Shown: positions 7,671-15,974, counted from the stretch's first letter. The stretch is DNA of 64,000 bases from Desulfonispora thiosulfatigenes DSM 11270 (GCF_900176035.1 NZ_FWWT01000013.1:1-64000); one strand, 5' to 3'. Numbers and translations are program-made. The notes: generated by a model not told the origin, from the letters alone.

Positions 7671-8609
7671 TTAATGCTTCTCTGTTTTTACTGGACTACT
7701 CTCAATTATATTAAATGTTTTGCCTGCATCAATTAGGTATATTTCTTGTTTAACTAGCTGTTCATTATCTTTCATAAATTCTAATTGTGATAAATATACA
7801 TCTTTCCAATTTTTATAATTTCCAATATAATTTGCCGAATTTGAATAAATTATATTTTGCCAATAATCATGCTTTAAGTTTTCCAAATCAATGTTTTGTC
7901 CTTGTTCATGAAATAAATCTAAATAATCTTCATTAGCTTTTTTTCTTGTGATAAATTCCCTTACAGTATTTTGCGAGTCTAAATAAAAGTCCCACTTAGG
8001 CATTCTGTTAAAATAATTATAATTTTCTATTTGCCACTTTAACTTAATTGGAATAGTAGTAACAATATTATCATTGTTATCTTTAATTCCTATCGTTATT
8101 TGTTCTATACTTTTATCGAAAAAACTATTTTGTTTATAAAAAAAGAAAGTACTTTCATTAAACTCCATACCATCTCTATGAAGAGGTAAACTAACCCCCT
8201 GGTCATCAATCAAATCAATTTTGTCTCTTATACTATCAAAATACTTTTCATCTAAATTTTCTCTAATTAAAGTACCTCTTAATTCGATAATTCCATACTT
8301 TTTATCTTCATTATATTGCAACTCTCTATAAGGCTTCCTATAAAAATAACTGGTTGCAAGAAAAGGTTTTTGCAAAAACCGAGGTAAACGAGTGCCTACT
8401 TTAAAGTGCCAACCATCAAATTCGATGTAATTCGGTTTACGGTCTGTTAAAACAAGTTCATCAAATTTAATAATATTACCTTCATAGTTAACTTTAGTAT
8501 CAACTACACATCTTTTGATTGATATTTTATGTTGATTGTAAAAATAAATAGTGATTACTAGCCAGATAACAATTACTACCAAAAATACCTTTAGCCATAC
8601 TTTTTTCAT
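7671..8609 (-). CDS. Membrane-anchored protein, 312-aa paralog A
   Basis: A single N-terminal membrane helix (about 4-22) after a KKVWLK start, then about 285 residues predicted outside the cell. Forty of the first 60 residues match the paralog at 9896-10834, and strong similarity continues to the end. Shared landmarks are FYNQHKISI, FHKV-type WHFKV, LQKPFL, YRKPYRELQYNED, LKWQIENYNYFNRMP and LIDAGKTFNIIE. No known family recognised. GAGGTGAAAGG supports the start. A role linked to the neighbouring envelope sigma system is only a guess. Confidence 0.8.
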   Translation of the reverse strand: MKKVWLKVFLVVIVIWLVITIYFYNQHKISIKRCVVDTKVNYEGNIIKFDELVLTDRKPNYIEFDGWHFKVGTRLPRFLQKPFLATSYFYRKPYRELQYNEDKKYGIIELRGTLIRENLDEKYFDSIRDKIDLIDDQGVSLPLHRDGMEFNESTFFFYKQNSFFDKSIEQITIGIKDNNDNIVTTIPIKLKWQIENYNYFNRMPKWDFYLDSQNTVREFITRKKANEDYLDLFHEQGQNIDLENLKHDYWQNIIYSNSANYIGNYKNWKDVYLSQLEFMKDNEQLVKQEIYLIDAGKTFNIIESSPVKTEKH

Positions 8610-8648
8610 TTTCCTTTCACCTCAACATTATTAAGTATCAATTTTAAA

Positions 8649-8735
8649 ATAAGTTGTATAAAGTACTTTAAAATATGAATTCACTTAATCGCCTTTTTCT
8701 ATAAGCCTTTTATTTGGTTCGTCTATGAATAGGCC
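8649..8735. repeat. Junction repeat, copy 3 (non-functional)
   Basis: Contains both halves, the end of the 61-aa membrane gene (WPIHRRTK, stop) and the sigma start (first twelve codons), but neither gene body. The sigma frame stops five codons after the match ends. It is upstream of paralog A. Confidence 0.85.
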
Positions 8736-8793
8736 ACTTCTAAAATAAGGATTAAAATCCAGACCTCTATAATTACATTTTAAACCTAAAAAC

Positions 8794-8826
8794 CCTTTAT
8801 ATTTTTGGCGTTGCAAAATATAAAGG
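8794..8826 (-). terminator. Terminator after the 99-aa gene
   Basis: Perfect 12-bp stem CCTTTATATTTT / AAAATATAAAGG with a 9-base loop, followed on the minus strand by GTTTTTAGG. Confidence 0.8.
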
Positions 8827-8907
8827 TTATATATATTTAAGAATTTAAGCTTATTCTCTTTTAAATTTTATAGACTAATTGGGGTTAAGAAAGATGTAAT
8901 TATTAAG

Positions 8908-9207
8908 TCATTTCCCATATATTGAATTAAATCCTATTTCTTCACCATCTTGCTCTAATACTAAAGTATCATAAATATCTGTAGGAAACGGTTCTACCTC
9001 ATAAACTATTTGTTTTCGCTCAGATAAAGCATCTGTATCAAATTTTATTTTTAAGATATCTTCATTTAATTCATAATCTATATTTTCATATGAATTTTCA
9101 GTGCCCTTTAAAATAATATATAGATGTTTATTTGTTTCAAGGGCATATATTCCACCTTCCTCCAATTCATGTAAGACTTCTACCAGCTTCATGTCTCTAT
9201 TGTTCAT
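8908..9207 (-). CDS. Acidic hypothetical protein (99 aa), possibly 5'-truncated by a frameshift
   Basis: Soluble acidic protein with no recognised family; alternation of short beta-like segments (LYIILKGTEN, LKIKFDTD) suggests a small beta-rich fold. The ATG at 9207 has only a weak site. In-frame codons without a stop continue upstream to about 9270, and a second frame from ATG 9302 (MIIYEKSEDDLTF) ends at the same place. One extra T in the T-run near 9264-9267 would join them into a 131-residue protein. It is followed by a good terminator. Confidence 0.6.
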   Translation of the reverse strand: MNNRDMKLVEVLHELEEGGIYALETNKHLYIILKGTENSYENIDYELNEDILKIKFDTDALSERKQIVYEVEPFPTDIYDTLVLEQDGEEIGFNSIYGK

Positions 9208-9428
9208 AATCTCTTTTAAAGTTACATCTTTAATGAAATCAATTTTGTGAGCTTCCTTGTTATAAAAGTAAGGTCATCTTCTGATTTTTCATATATGATC
9301 ATACCCCCTTACTTTATTTAACAATTAATCTATTTATTTTATCAAACCAATTTTAAATATTAATAACTCTAAATTCTGAGCACTCCTATTTCCCTTCAAA
9401 AAAGACAATTATCAACTTGTTTCTATCT

Positions 9429-9872
9429 TTAAACGTTAAACAAACCGAAAAAATTATTAGCCTTCACTATCCACAGTAATATTATAAGCAACATTATATT
9501 GAAGATTAATTGACTAATTGTAAAAATATATGCATTTCTATTTACGGCATATTTCCATTCCATAACAGCTCTAACTATTTCAGAGATTCCTAAAAATATA
9601 AATCCTAAAACCCCAGGTTGAAGATACCAGATAATTTTATCCGGGCCACTTACTAGATAAATGTATAAAATAAAAAGTATTATCAAAAAACTAATTCTAA
9701 TTGTCGAATCAATTTTTTTATGTTTTTCATTTACATGATTATATGTAAAGAATTTTCTTTTTTCTACTTTTAAATACCTTCTCATTACAGCTTCAAAAGC
9801 AAATATCAAAGATGTAAATATAGCTAGCACAAAAAATAACTTTAGCCAAAACAAAGGGTCTACACCATACAA
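9429..9872 (-). CDS. Membrane protein, DUF4181-like (147 aa)
   Basis: Four hydrophobic segments (about 9-28, 57-74, 85-102 and 115-137). The loop after the first segment, RRYLKVEKRKFFTYNHVNEKH, fits the conserved part of DUF4181 proteins (a family of unknown function found in Bacilli and Clostridia). It lies 23 bp downstream of the second 312-aa paralog and is likely cotranscribed with it. Confidence 0.75.
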   Translation of the reverse strand: MYGVDPLFWLKLFFVLAIFTSLIFAFEAVMRRYLKVEKRKFFTYNHVNEKHKKIDSTIRISFLIILFILYIYLVSGPDKIIWYLQPGVLGFIFLGISEIVRAVMEWKYAVNRNAYIFTISQLIFNIMLLIILLWIVKANNFFGLFNV

Positions 9873-9895
9873 TATAAAACACTCCTTTTTCTAGT

Positions 9896-10834
9896 TTACT
9901 CATACACTACTTGCAGTGGACTGATCTCAATTATTTTAAATGTTTTGCCTGTATCAATTAGGTATGTTTTTTGTTTAGATTCTAGTACATTATCTTTCTT
10001 AAATTCTAACTCTGATAAATACACATTTTCCCACTCTTTATAATTTCCAATATAATTTATCGACTCTGAATGAATAGTATCTTGCCAATAATCATGATTT
10101 AAATTTTCTGAATCAATCTTTTGTCCTTGTTCCTGAAATAAATCTAAATAATCTTCATCCGATTTTTTTCTTATAATTAATTCCCTTACTGTATTTCGTG
10201 GGTCTAAATAAAAATTCCAGTTAGGCATTCTGTTAAAATAATTATAATTTTCTATTTGCCATTTTAAGTTAACTGGAATAGTTGTAACAATATTATCCTT
10301 ATCATCTTTAAGTACAATATTTATATTTTCTATACTTTTATCAAAACGTTTATTTTTCTTGTAAAAAAATGAAATATAATCTTCGTTGTCAGTACCATTC
10401 TCTGTAGTAGGTAAATAATTTCCTTGATCATCCATTAAGTGAATCTTCTCATTTATATTATGTAAATATTCAGGATCTAAATTTTTTTCAAATATAGTTG
10501 CTTTTAATGACATTATCCCAAATTTATGATCTTCATTATATTCTAATTCCTTATAAGGCTTTCGATAAAATGAGCTTGTTAGCAAAAACGGTTTTTGTAA
10601 AAACCCAGGTAAACGAGGAACTACTTTAAAGTGCCAACTATCGAACATGACGTAATTTTTTTCATGATCAGTTACAACAAGTTCATCAATCTTAATGATG
10701 GTATTTTCATATGCAATATGTTTATCAATTACACACCTGTTGATCGATATTTTATGTTGATTGTAAAAATATATGGTAATCACTAGCCAAATACTAACTA
10801 TTACCAGAAGTACTTGAAACCATCTTTTTTTCAT
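9896..10834 (-). CDS. Membrane-anchored protein, 312-aa paralog B
   Basis: Same length and layout as the protein at 7671-8609: a membrane helix at about 5-22, then an external domain with WHFKVVPRLPGFLQKPFL, YRKPYKELEYNED and LKWQIENYNYFNRMP conserved. Differences concentrate in the middle (about 115-170). The tandem pair sits on either side of unrelated small genes, so the duplication carried or later received other DNA. Start ATG follows GAGGTGAAAGGG. Function unknown. Confidence 0.8.
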   Translation of the reverse strand: MKKRWFQVLLVIVSIWLVITIYFYNQHKISINRCVIDKHIAYENTIIKIDELVVTDHEKNYVMFDSWHFKVVPRLPGFLQKPFLLTSSFYRKPYKELEYNEDHKFGIMSLKATIFEKNLDPEYLHNINEKIHLMDDQGNYLPTTENGTDNEDYISFFYKKNKRFDKSIENINIVLKDDKDNIVTTIPVNLKWQIENYNYFNRMPNWNFYLDPRNTVRELIIRKKSDEDYLDLFQEQGQKIDSENLNHDYWQDTIHSESINYIGNYKEWENVYLSELEFKKDNVLESKQKTYLIDTGKTFKIIEISPLQVVYE

Positions 10835-10887
10835 TCCCTTTCACCTCGTTAGTTTTAATTTACAGTTTAAATTTGCATATTTTGTTA

Positions 10888-11124
10888 TTAGAATGACCTA
10901 ATTAGTACAATTAAAACGACCGTAGCTAAAAAACTAATTGGTATTAACAAATGTATTTTTCTATTTGTCTCTTTATATCTACTCCATTCATCTATTGACT
11001 GATTCAAAAGTATTATCCCTAGTACAGCAATAAAAACATTACTAGGAATATCAATTTTCATAAATACTAGTAGTAAATAGATAATTGCTACTATACTAAC
11101 AGTAATTCGTCTAGCTTTTTCCAT
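10888..11124 (-). CDS. Small membrane protein (78 aa)
   Basis: Three short hydrophobic segments (about 8-22, 28-42 and 57-77) with a charged linker (DEWSRYKETNRK). AGGAGATGG lies 6 bp before ATG. Probably the first gene of a unit with paralog B and the DUF4181-like gene (gap 53 bp). Motif B lies about 50 bp upstream. No family recognised. Confidence 0.65.
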   Translation of the reverse strand: MEKARRITVSIVAIIYLLLVFMKIDIPSNVFIAVLGIILLNQSIDEWSRYKETNRKIHLLIPISFLATVVLIVLIRSF

Positions 11125-11171
11125 ATAACCATCTCCTGGTATTAATCTTTATCCTATACCTTGCTTAATTA

Positions 11172-11210
11172 TATATATAAGACTGTCAAATTTACAAAAA
11201 AGTTCGCATT
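11172..11210 (-). promoter_or_regulatory. Shared upstream motif B (possible ECF-type promoter)
   Basis: On the minus strand it reads GAACTTTTTTGTAAATTT then GACAGTCTTATATAT. It aligns with motif A at 4491-4530 over about 40 bp. Its position 50 bp before a start codon suits a promoter. Dependence on the local ECF sigma is inference. Confidence 0.4.
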
Positions 11211-11242
11211 AATTCATAGAAAATTCGAAATTATCTTATTAA

Positions 11243-11274
11243 AAAAAGACCAGGGCATTTTAATTACACCCTAG
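11243..11274 (-). terminator. Terminator after the 52-aa gene
   Basis: Stem CCAGGG (11250-11255) with CCCTAG (11269-11274), including a G-T pair, followed on the minus strand by TCTTTTTTT. Confidence 0.65.
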
Positions 11275-11288
11275 CCCTAATCTATTCT

Positions 11289-11447
11289 TTATTTATCAAA
11301 TAGTCCACCCTTTTTATGTTGTTTTACTACTGTTTGCTGCTTTCCTATTTTTTTACTTGCTCTTTCACCACTAAGACCTTGCTCAGCGCTTGCTTTCTTT
11401 TTCTCAGCAATAATTCTTTTCATCTTTTCAATATTACTATTTGACAT
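11289..11447 (-). CDS. Small basic protein (52 aa)
   Basis: ATG at 11447 has AAAGGAGA 6 bp upstream, and the gene ends in a terminator. The product is highly basic and helical in its first half (IEKMKRIIAEKKKASAEQGL), with Gly/Lys-rich end KKGGLFDK. It starts 19 bp after the stop of the thioredoxin-like gene and probably closes that operon. No family recognised. Confidence 0.65.
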   Translation of the reverse strand: MSNSNIEKMKRIIAEKKKASAEQGLSGERASKKIGKQQTVVKQHKKGGLFDK

Positions 11448-11465
11448 TTTTAGTCTCCTTTAGTC

Positions 11466-11702
11466 CTATTCCTTTTCGATCATTTTAATGATTTCTTTAG
11501 GTTTTAAGACCTTCCCAAATGACATAACCTTTTCATTAATTACAATTGCAGGAGTTATAAGCACCCCATATGCAGTTATCTCTTTTAAGTCTTCTACTTT
11601 AATTATTTCAGCTTCTTTTCCCAATTCTTTTAAAGCCTTTTCTGTATTTTCAGCTAATGTGATGCAATTTCTACATCCAGATCCTAATATTTTAATAATC
11701 AT
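11466..11702 (-). CDS. Thioredoxin-like small redox protein (redox-active disulfide protein 2 type)
   Basis: 78 aa, shorter than thioredoxin (about 105 aa) and typical of the MTH895/TIGR00412 group. The redox motif is Cys10-Arg-Asn-Cys13 near the N-terminus, followed by a helix and the cis-Pro region ITPAIVINEKV. It follows a COG0701 permease and an ArsR regulator, an association seen often in bacteria and archaea, which suggests a thiol or metalloid role. GGAGTG precedes the ATG. Confidence 0.88.
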   Translation of the reverse strand: MIIKILGSGCRNCITLAENTEKALKELGKEAEIIKVEDLKEITAYGVLITPAIVINEKVMSFGKVLKPKEIIKMIEKE

Positions 11703-11803
11703 TATAAATCACTCCTTATTATATCTTGTGTAACTACTTGCGCAAGATTTATTTTTTCTTATTTAAAACTAAAAACCTTTGAGCTATTATAACAAATTTC
11801 TCT

Positions 11804-12808
11804 TTAAAGAAATAAATAACTGAACAAATTAAAGAAATAACCAATTATAATAATTCCTAGCGTTACAATTCCCACAAAGGTGATTAATAGTTTTGTTTTT
11901 ACTACCTTTTTTAGCATAATAATAGAAGGAAGAGAAAGTGCGGTAACTCCCATCATAAAGGCTAAAGCTGTGCCGATTCCTACTCCTTTTAAAACTAAGG
12001 CTTCGGCAATAGGTAAAGTTCCAAAAATATCTGCATACATTGGCACGCCTACTATTGTGGCTATTAAAACAGAATACCATTTATCTTGCCCTAAAACAGC
12101 AGAAATAATATTTTGTGGTATCCAGTTATGAATAATAGCTCCTATTCCTACTCCTATTAAGATATACATCCACACTCTTTTAATTATTTCTAATACTTGA
12201 TCTTTTGAAAACTCAATCCGATCTCTTTTAGTTAGCTTTTCTTGTTCTACATCCAACACCTGATTACCATAAACAAAAGGCTCTACATGTTGTTCTAAAT
12301 TAGACTTACTAATTATCGTTCCCCCGATTACAGCAAGGATAAGACCTACCACCACATAAGCTATCGCAATTTTCCAGTTAAAGATACTAGCTAATAAAAT
12401 TACAGAAGCTAAATCAACTAAAGGTGAAGATATTAAAAAAGAAAAGGTAACGCCAATTGGCAGTCCTGCACTAGTAAAACCAATAAATAAAGGAATTGAT
12501 GAACAAGAACAAAAGGGGGTCACCGTTCCTAGTAAAGCTCCTAAAATATTTGCAGAAGTACCTTTATACTTTCCTAAAATTTGCCGAGTTCGTTCTGGTG
12601 GAAAATAACTTTGGATATAAGAAATACTGAAAATCAATACTGATAAAAGAATAAATATTTTAATAACATCGTAGATAAAAAAATGAATACTCCCACCTAA
12701 TCTGCTACCTACATCTAATCCCAAAATATTTTGCACAAGCACCGTAACTAAGTCATGTAACCACTGCATTTTTAATAAGTGGTTATTTAACCATTCAAAA
12801 ATAATCAT
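11804..12808 (-). CDS. COG0701 permease (DUF318 / ArsP-like)
   Basis: 334-aa membrane protein with about eight to nine segments in two repeated halves. The key motif TPFCSCSSIP (Cys100, Cys102) in the first half and SLPSIIMLKK in the second match the family, which includes ArsP (export of trivalent organoarsenicals) and proteins linked to other soft ligands. Its start directly abuts the stop of the ArsR gene. Regulator, permease and CxxC protein form one operon. The substrate cannot be fixed from sequence. Confidence 0.9.
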   Translation of the reverse strand: MIIFEWLNNHLLKMQWLHDLVTVLVQNILGLDVGSRLGGSIHFFIYDVIKIFILLSVLIFSISYIQSYFPPERTRQILGKYKGTSANILGALLGTVTPFCSCSSIPLFIGFTSAGLPIGVTFSFLISSPLVDLASVILLASIFNWKIAIAYVVVGLILAVIGGTIISKSNLEQHVEPFVYGNQVLDVEQEKLTKRDRIEFSKDQVLEIIKRVWMYILIGVGIGAIIHNWIPQNIISAVLGQDKWYSVLIATIVGVPMYADIFGTLPIAEALVLKGVGIGTALAFMMGVTALSLPSIIMLKKVVKTKLLITFVGIVTLGIIIIGYFFNLFSYLFL

Positions 12809-13087
12809 CTAACCCCTCCTAACACCCTCAAAAAAATTAGTTAAGGTAGCTAAGCCTTTTTCATTAAGGGAATATTTCATCCAAACTCCATCTTTACGGC
12901 TAGTAACTAAACCACTTTCACATAATATTTTCATATGATACGAAAGAGTCGGCTGGGTAATTTCAAATTCTTCTAAAATCTTACACGCACATAATTCACC
13001 ACCAGCGAGCATATCAAATATTTTTACTCTAGTTTCATCTGCCAGTGCTTTCAAATATACAGCATATTCTTTATAATTTTTCGTCAA
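12809..13087 (-). CDS. ArsR-family transcriptional repressor
   Basis: 92-aa winged-helix regulator. ELCACKI (Cys33, Cys35) in helix 3 is the classical ArsR metalloid site, with a third possible ligand at Cys56 in HMKILCESG; the recognition helix includes TQPTLSYHMKIL. It should repress its own operon with the permease and redox protein and respond to As(III)/Sb(III) or a related thiophilic ion. Promoter and dyad operator lie directly upstream. Confidence 0.93.
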   Translation of the reverse strand: MTKNYKEYAVYLKALADETRVKIFDMLAGGELCACKILEEFEITQPTLSYHMKILCESGLVTSRKDGVWMKYSLNEKGLATLTNFFEGVRRG

Positions 13088-13105
13088 TTATTTCTCCTCC
13101 CACCT

Positions 13106-13131
13106 ATACATAGATGTTTATCTATATGTAT
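13106..13131 (-). promoter_or_regulatory. ArsR operator dyad
   Basis: Imperfect 26-bp palindrome with arms ATACATAGAT and ATCTATATGTAT around GTTT. It covers the predicted transcription start and touches the -10 element, a position suited to repression. Confidence 0.7.
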
Positions 13132-13159
13132 TATATTCTTAGACATAGATAGGTGTCAA
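13130..13159 (-). promoter_or_regulatory. Consensus promoter of the arsR operon
   Basis: On the minus strand TTGACA (13159-13154) and TATAAT (13135-13130) with an 18-bp spacer, both perfect. Confidence 0.85.
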
Positions 13160-13256
13160 TGTGTTATTGAGTTTTTCGATAAGTGAGTAATCTATTTCTG
13201 CATTACTAGTTACAGGCTGGGGCATAATAGATTCCTCTAAATTTAATCTAATGCTT

Positions 13257-13300
13257 AAAAAAGGCCAACCGGGATAAATTTTCATCCTGATTGGCCTTTA
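13257..13300 (-). terminator. Terminator after the isochorismatase-family gene
   Basis: Long stem AAAGGCCAA / TTGGCCTTT extended by CGGGAT / ATCCTG, followed on the minus strand by TTTTTT. It could work in both directions. Confidence 0.85.
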
Positions 13301-13348
13301 TATTTAGACTTTATGCTTTAAATATTTAGTATAGTTTCTGCTTTGCTC

Positions 13349-13897
13349 TTACTTTATTAATTTAGACAACACTTTAAACTCAGGAGTACCTGCTTTTTTT
13401 AAGAGGTCAAAAATTATGGTTTCTGTATTAGTTACTACAGCTCCCATGTGGGACATTAAGTTTAAGCCATTTTGCTTGTTTTCTCCAGTTCTAGAGGAAA
13501 TAGCGTCTTCTGTTACAAAGACCTCATAGCCATGAGCTAGTAAATCCCGTACTGTTTGAAAAACACAGACATGAGTTTCCATTCCTGCGATAATAACCTT
13601 TTTTCTACCTAGCCCTTTCAGCTCTGCTACTACTTCTGGTATGCAGGCACTAAAACTTGTTTTTTCAAAAACTTTAGACTGATTTAAATATTTACTTACT
13701 TCTTCTACAGTTTTGCCTAATCCTTTAGGATATTGCTCGGTTACAAGGACAGGAATACCTAAATTAGTAGCGGCCTGTAATAAGATATTAGTCTTATTAA
13801 TCACCTGGTCCCCTGACTTCATAGCGGGAACTAATCTTTCTTGGATATCTATTACTAACAAAACAGTTTCATCTTTTTTTAAGGTAAACTTATCCAC
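13349..13897 (-). CDS. Isochorismatase-family cysteine hydrolase
   Basis: Hydrolase of the nicotinamidase/isochorismatase superfamily (YcaC-like). The GTG at 13897 is chosen because AAGGAG lies 8 bp upstream; an in-frame ATG further up lacks a site. The catalytic triad is visible as Asp17 (VIDIQ), Lys79 (FEKTSFSA) and Cys111 (GMETHVCVFQT), with the cis-peptide region GMETHV intact. It is a single gene with its own terminator. The substrate is unknown; there is no NAD or siderophore gene beside it. Confidence 0.88.
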   Translation of the reverse strand: MDKFTLKKDETVLLVIDIQERLVPAMKSGDQVINKTNILLQAATNLGIPVLVTEQYPKGLGKTVEEVSKYLNQSKVFEKTSFSACIPEVVAELKGLGRKKVIIAGMETHVCVFQTVRDLLAHGYEVFVTEDAISSRTGENKQNGLNLMSHMGAVVTNTETIIFDLLKKAGTPEFKVLSKLIK

Positions 13898-13986
13898 CGC
13901 GAAAACTCCTTCGTTAAATCCTTTTTTAAAAAACACTTTGAATTTTTTCCCTACTATTAAATATCTTTAGATAGGTTTAATAAACC

Positions 13987-15864
13987 TTAAACCATTACTT
14001 TGCAAATATTATTAGTAAACTCTACAGGGTCTTCAATTGGTAATCCTTCGATTAATAGGGCTTGATTATATAATAAATTTGTAAATAGTTTTAATCTATC
14101 TTGATCTTTACTAAAGGCATCTTGTAAGGTTTTAAATACTTCATGATTAAGGTTAATTTCTAAAACCTTTTCCGCTTTAACATTTTGATTATCTGGCATG
14201 GAATTAAGGACTTTTTCCATTTCAATGGTTAAATCACCTTCATTAGTTAAGCATACAGGATGACTTTTTAATCTTTTAGAAGCTCGTACATCTTTTATTT
14301 TTTCTCCTAAAATATCTTTCATCGCTGCAAAAAGATCTTTATTTTCTTCATTTTCTACTTCTGCCTTATCTTCATTTTCCTCAGATTCGATTCCTAAATC
14401 TCCACTTGCCACAGATCTAAATTCTTTTCCCTCATAATTCATTAACATTTTTACAGCAAATTCATCTATTTTGTCAGTGAAGTATAAGATTTCATATCCT
14501 TTTTCTGCTACCATTTCAGTTTGAGGTAATTTGTCAATTCTTTCATTTGTTTCACCTGAAGCATAATAAATATACTTTTGATCTTCTGGCATTCTCTCTA
14601 CATATTCCGCTAAGGTTACCATTTTCTTTTCGGTTGAGGAATAAAAAACAAGTAAATCTTTTAAGGCATCTTTATGCATACCATAATTATTATAAATTCC
14701 AAATTTTATTTGGCTACCAAAAGATTCAAAGAACTTTTCATACTTTTCTCTTTCATTTTTCAAAAGCTTTTGTAATTCACTTTTAATTTTGTTATTAATA
14801 TTTTTCGCAATGAACTTTAATTGTCTATCATGCTGTAACATTTCACGGGAAATATTAAGAGATAAATCTTCTGAATCTACGATTCCTTTGACAAAGCTAA
14901 AGTAGTCAGGTAAAAGTTCAGAGCATTTATCCATGATTAAGACTCCACTAGAATATAACTCTAAGCCTTTTTCGTACTCCTTAGTATAATAATCAAAAGG
15001 AATATTTTCCGGAACATATAATATAGCATTATAACGCACAGTTCCATCTACACTAATATGAATATGAGTAAGTGGTTTATCAAAACCATAGTGTTTCTCA
15101 TTATAGAAGTTTTCATAATCTTCATCAGTTAGTTCACCTTTATTTTTACGCCATAATGGAATCATACTATTAATAACTTGTTCTTCTACATACTCTTCAA
15201 ATTCATCTTTACTTCCTTCTTTAAGTCTTCTTTGAGTCATGTCCATTTTTATTGGATAGCGAATGTAATCAGAGTACTTTTTAATGATTGCTCTTAATCT
15301 ATATTCTTCTAAGTATTCATCATAATTTTCTTCTTCCGTGTTTTCATTTATTTTTAAAATTATCTCTGTACCTACTGCTTCCTTTTCACAAGTTTCAATA
15401 GTATAGCCATCTGCCCCTTTAGATGCCCATTTATAGGCAGTATCGCTTCCTAATGCTTTAGTTATTACAGTAACAGTTTCAGCGACCATAAAAGCAGAAT
15501 AAAAACCTACCCCAAATTGTCCAATGATATCATGTCCATCTTTTATTTCTGTTTCTTTTTTAAATGCCAAAGATCCACTTTGGGCAATTATCCCCAGGTT
15601 TCTTTCTAATTCTTCTTCAGTCATACCAATACCAGTATCAGTAATTTTCAAGGTTCTACTTTCTTTATCTGGTATTACCTTTATGTAAAAGTTTTCTTTA
15701 TCAAATTTTATCTTTTCATCAGTTAAAGCTTGATAATAAATTTTATCAATAGCATCACTAGAATTAGAAATAAGTTCCCTTAAAAATATCTCCCTATGGG
15801 TATAAATTGAATTAATCATCATATCTAATAATTTTTTGGATTCAGCTTGAAACTCTTTTTTCAT
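13987..15864 (-). CDS. htpG: Molecular chaperone HtpG (Hsp90)
   Basis: Cytoplasmic ATP-dependent chaperone, 625 aa, the usual HtpG length. The N-terminal ATPase has [19 protein letters not shown] and [11 protein letters not shown] in order within the first 130 residues; the middle domain has NISREMLQ; the C-terminal dimerisation domain is complete. An acidic insert ([17 protein letters not shown]) lies near residue 500. A perfect CIRCE element and a promoter sit directly upstream, so HrcA control is expected. Single-gene unit. Confidence 0.98.
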   Translation of the reverse strand: MKKEFQAESKKLLDMMINSIYTHREIFLRELISNSSDAIDKIYYQALTDEKIKFDKENFYIKVIPDKESRTLKITDTGIGMTEEELERNLGIIAQSGSLAFKKETEIKDGHDIIGQFGVGFYSAFMVAETVTVITKALGSDTAYKWASKGADGYTIETCEKEAVGTEIILKINENTEEENYDEYLEEYRLRAIIKKYSDYIRYPIKMDMTQRRLKEGSKDEFEEYVEEQVINSMIPLWRKNKGELTDEDYENFYNEKHYGFDKPLTHIHISVDGTVRYNAILYVPENIPFDYYTKEYEKGLELYSSGVLIMDKCSELLPDYFSFVKGIVDSEDLSLNISREMLQHDRQLKFIAKNINNKIKSELQKLLKNEREKYEKFFESFGSQIKFGIYNNYGMHKDALKDLLVFYSSTEKKMVTLAEYVERMPEDQKYIYYASGETNERIDKLPQTEMVAEKGYEILYFTDKIDEFAVKMLMNYEGKEFRSVASGDLGIESEENEDKAEVENEENKDLFAAMKDILGEKIKDVRASKRLKSHPVCLTNEGDLTIEMEKVLNSMPDNQNVKAEKVLEINLNHEVFKTLQDAFSKDQDRLKLFTNLLYNQALLIEGLPIEDPVEFTNNICKVMV

Positions 15865-15936
15865 TATAAATTGTCCCCTTTCTTAATAAAACTACGCTCT
15901 ATGAAATAGCATAGTAAATAATTTACTTTTAAATTG

Positions 15937-15963
15937 TTAGCACTCTCTTCTAGTGAGTGCTAA
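15937..15963 (-). promoter_or_regulatory. CIRCE element (HrcA operator)
   Basis: Perfect TTAGCACTC - 9 bases - GAGTGCTAA between the htpG promoter and its start codon. Confidence 0.97.
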
Positions 15964-15974
15964 TGTCTACTTTT

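Noticed and set aside
3880-8735. GGTTCG in the junction repeats as a tRNA T-loop
   Set aside because: No acceptor or anticodon stems; the bases encode the HRRTK end of a membrane protein. No tRNA gene was recognised elsewhere.
11718-11745. TTGCGC-16-TATAAT as promoter of the thioredoxin-like gene
   Set aside because: The start would fall at or after its ribosome site, so it is unlikely to serve this gene; the operon promoter upstream of arsR explains expression.
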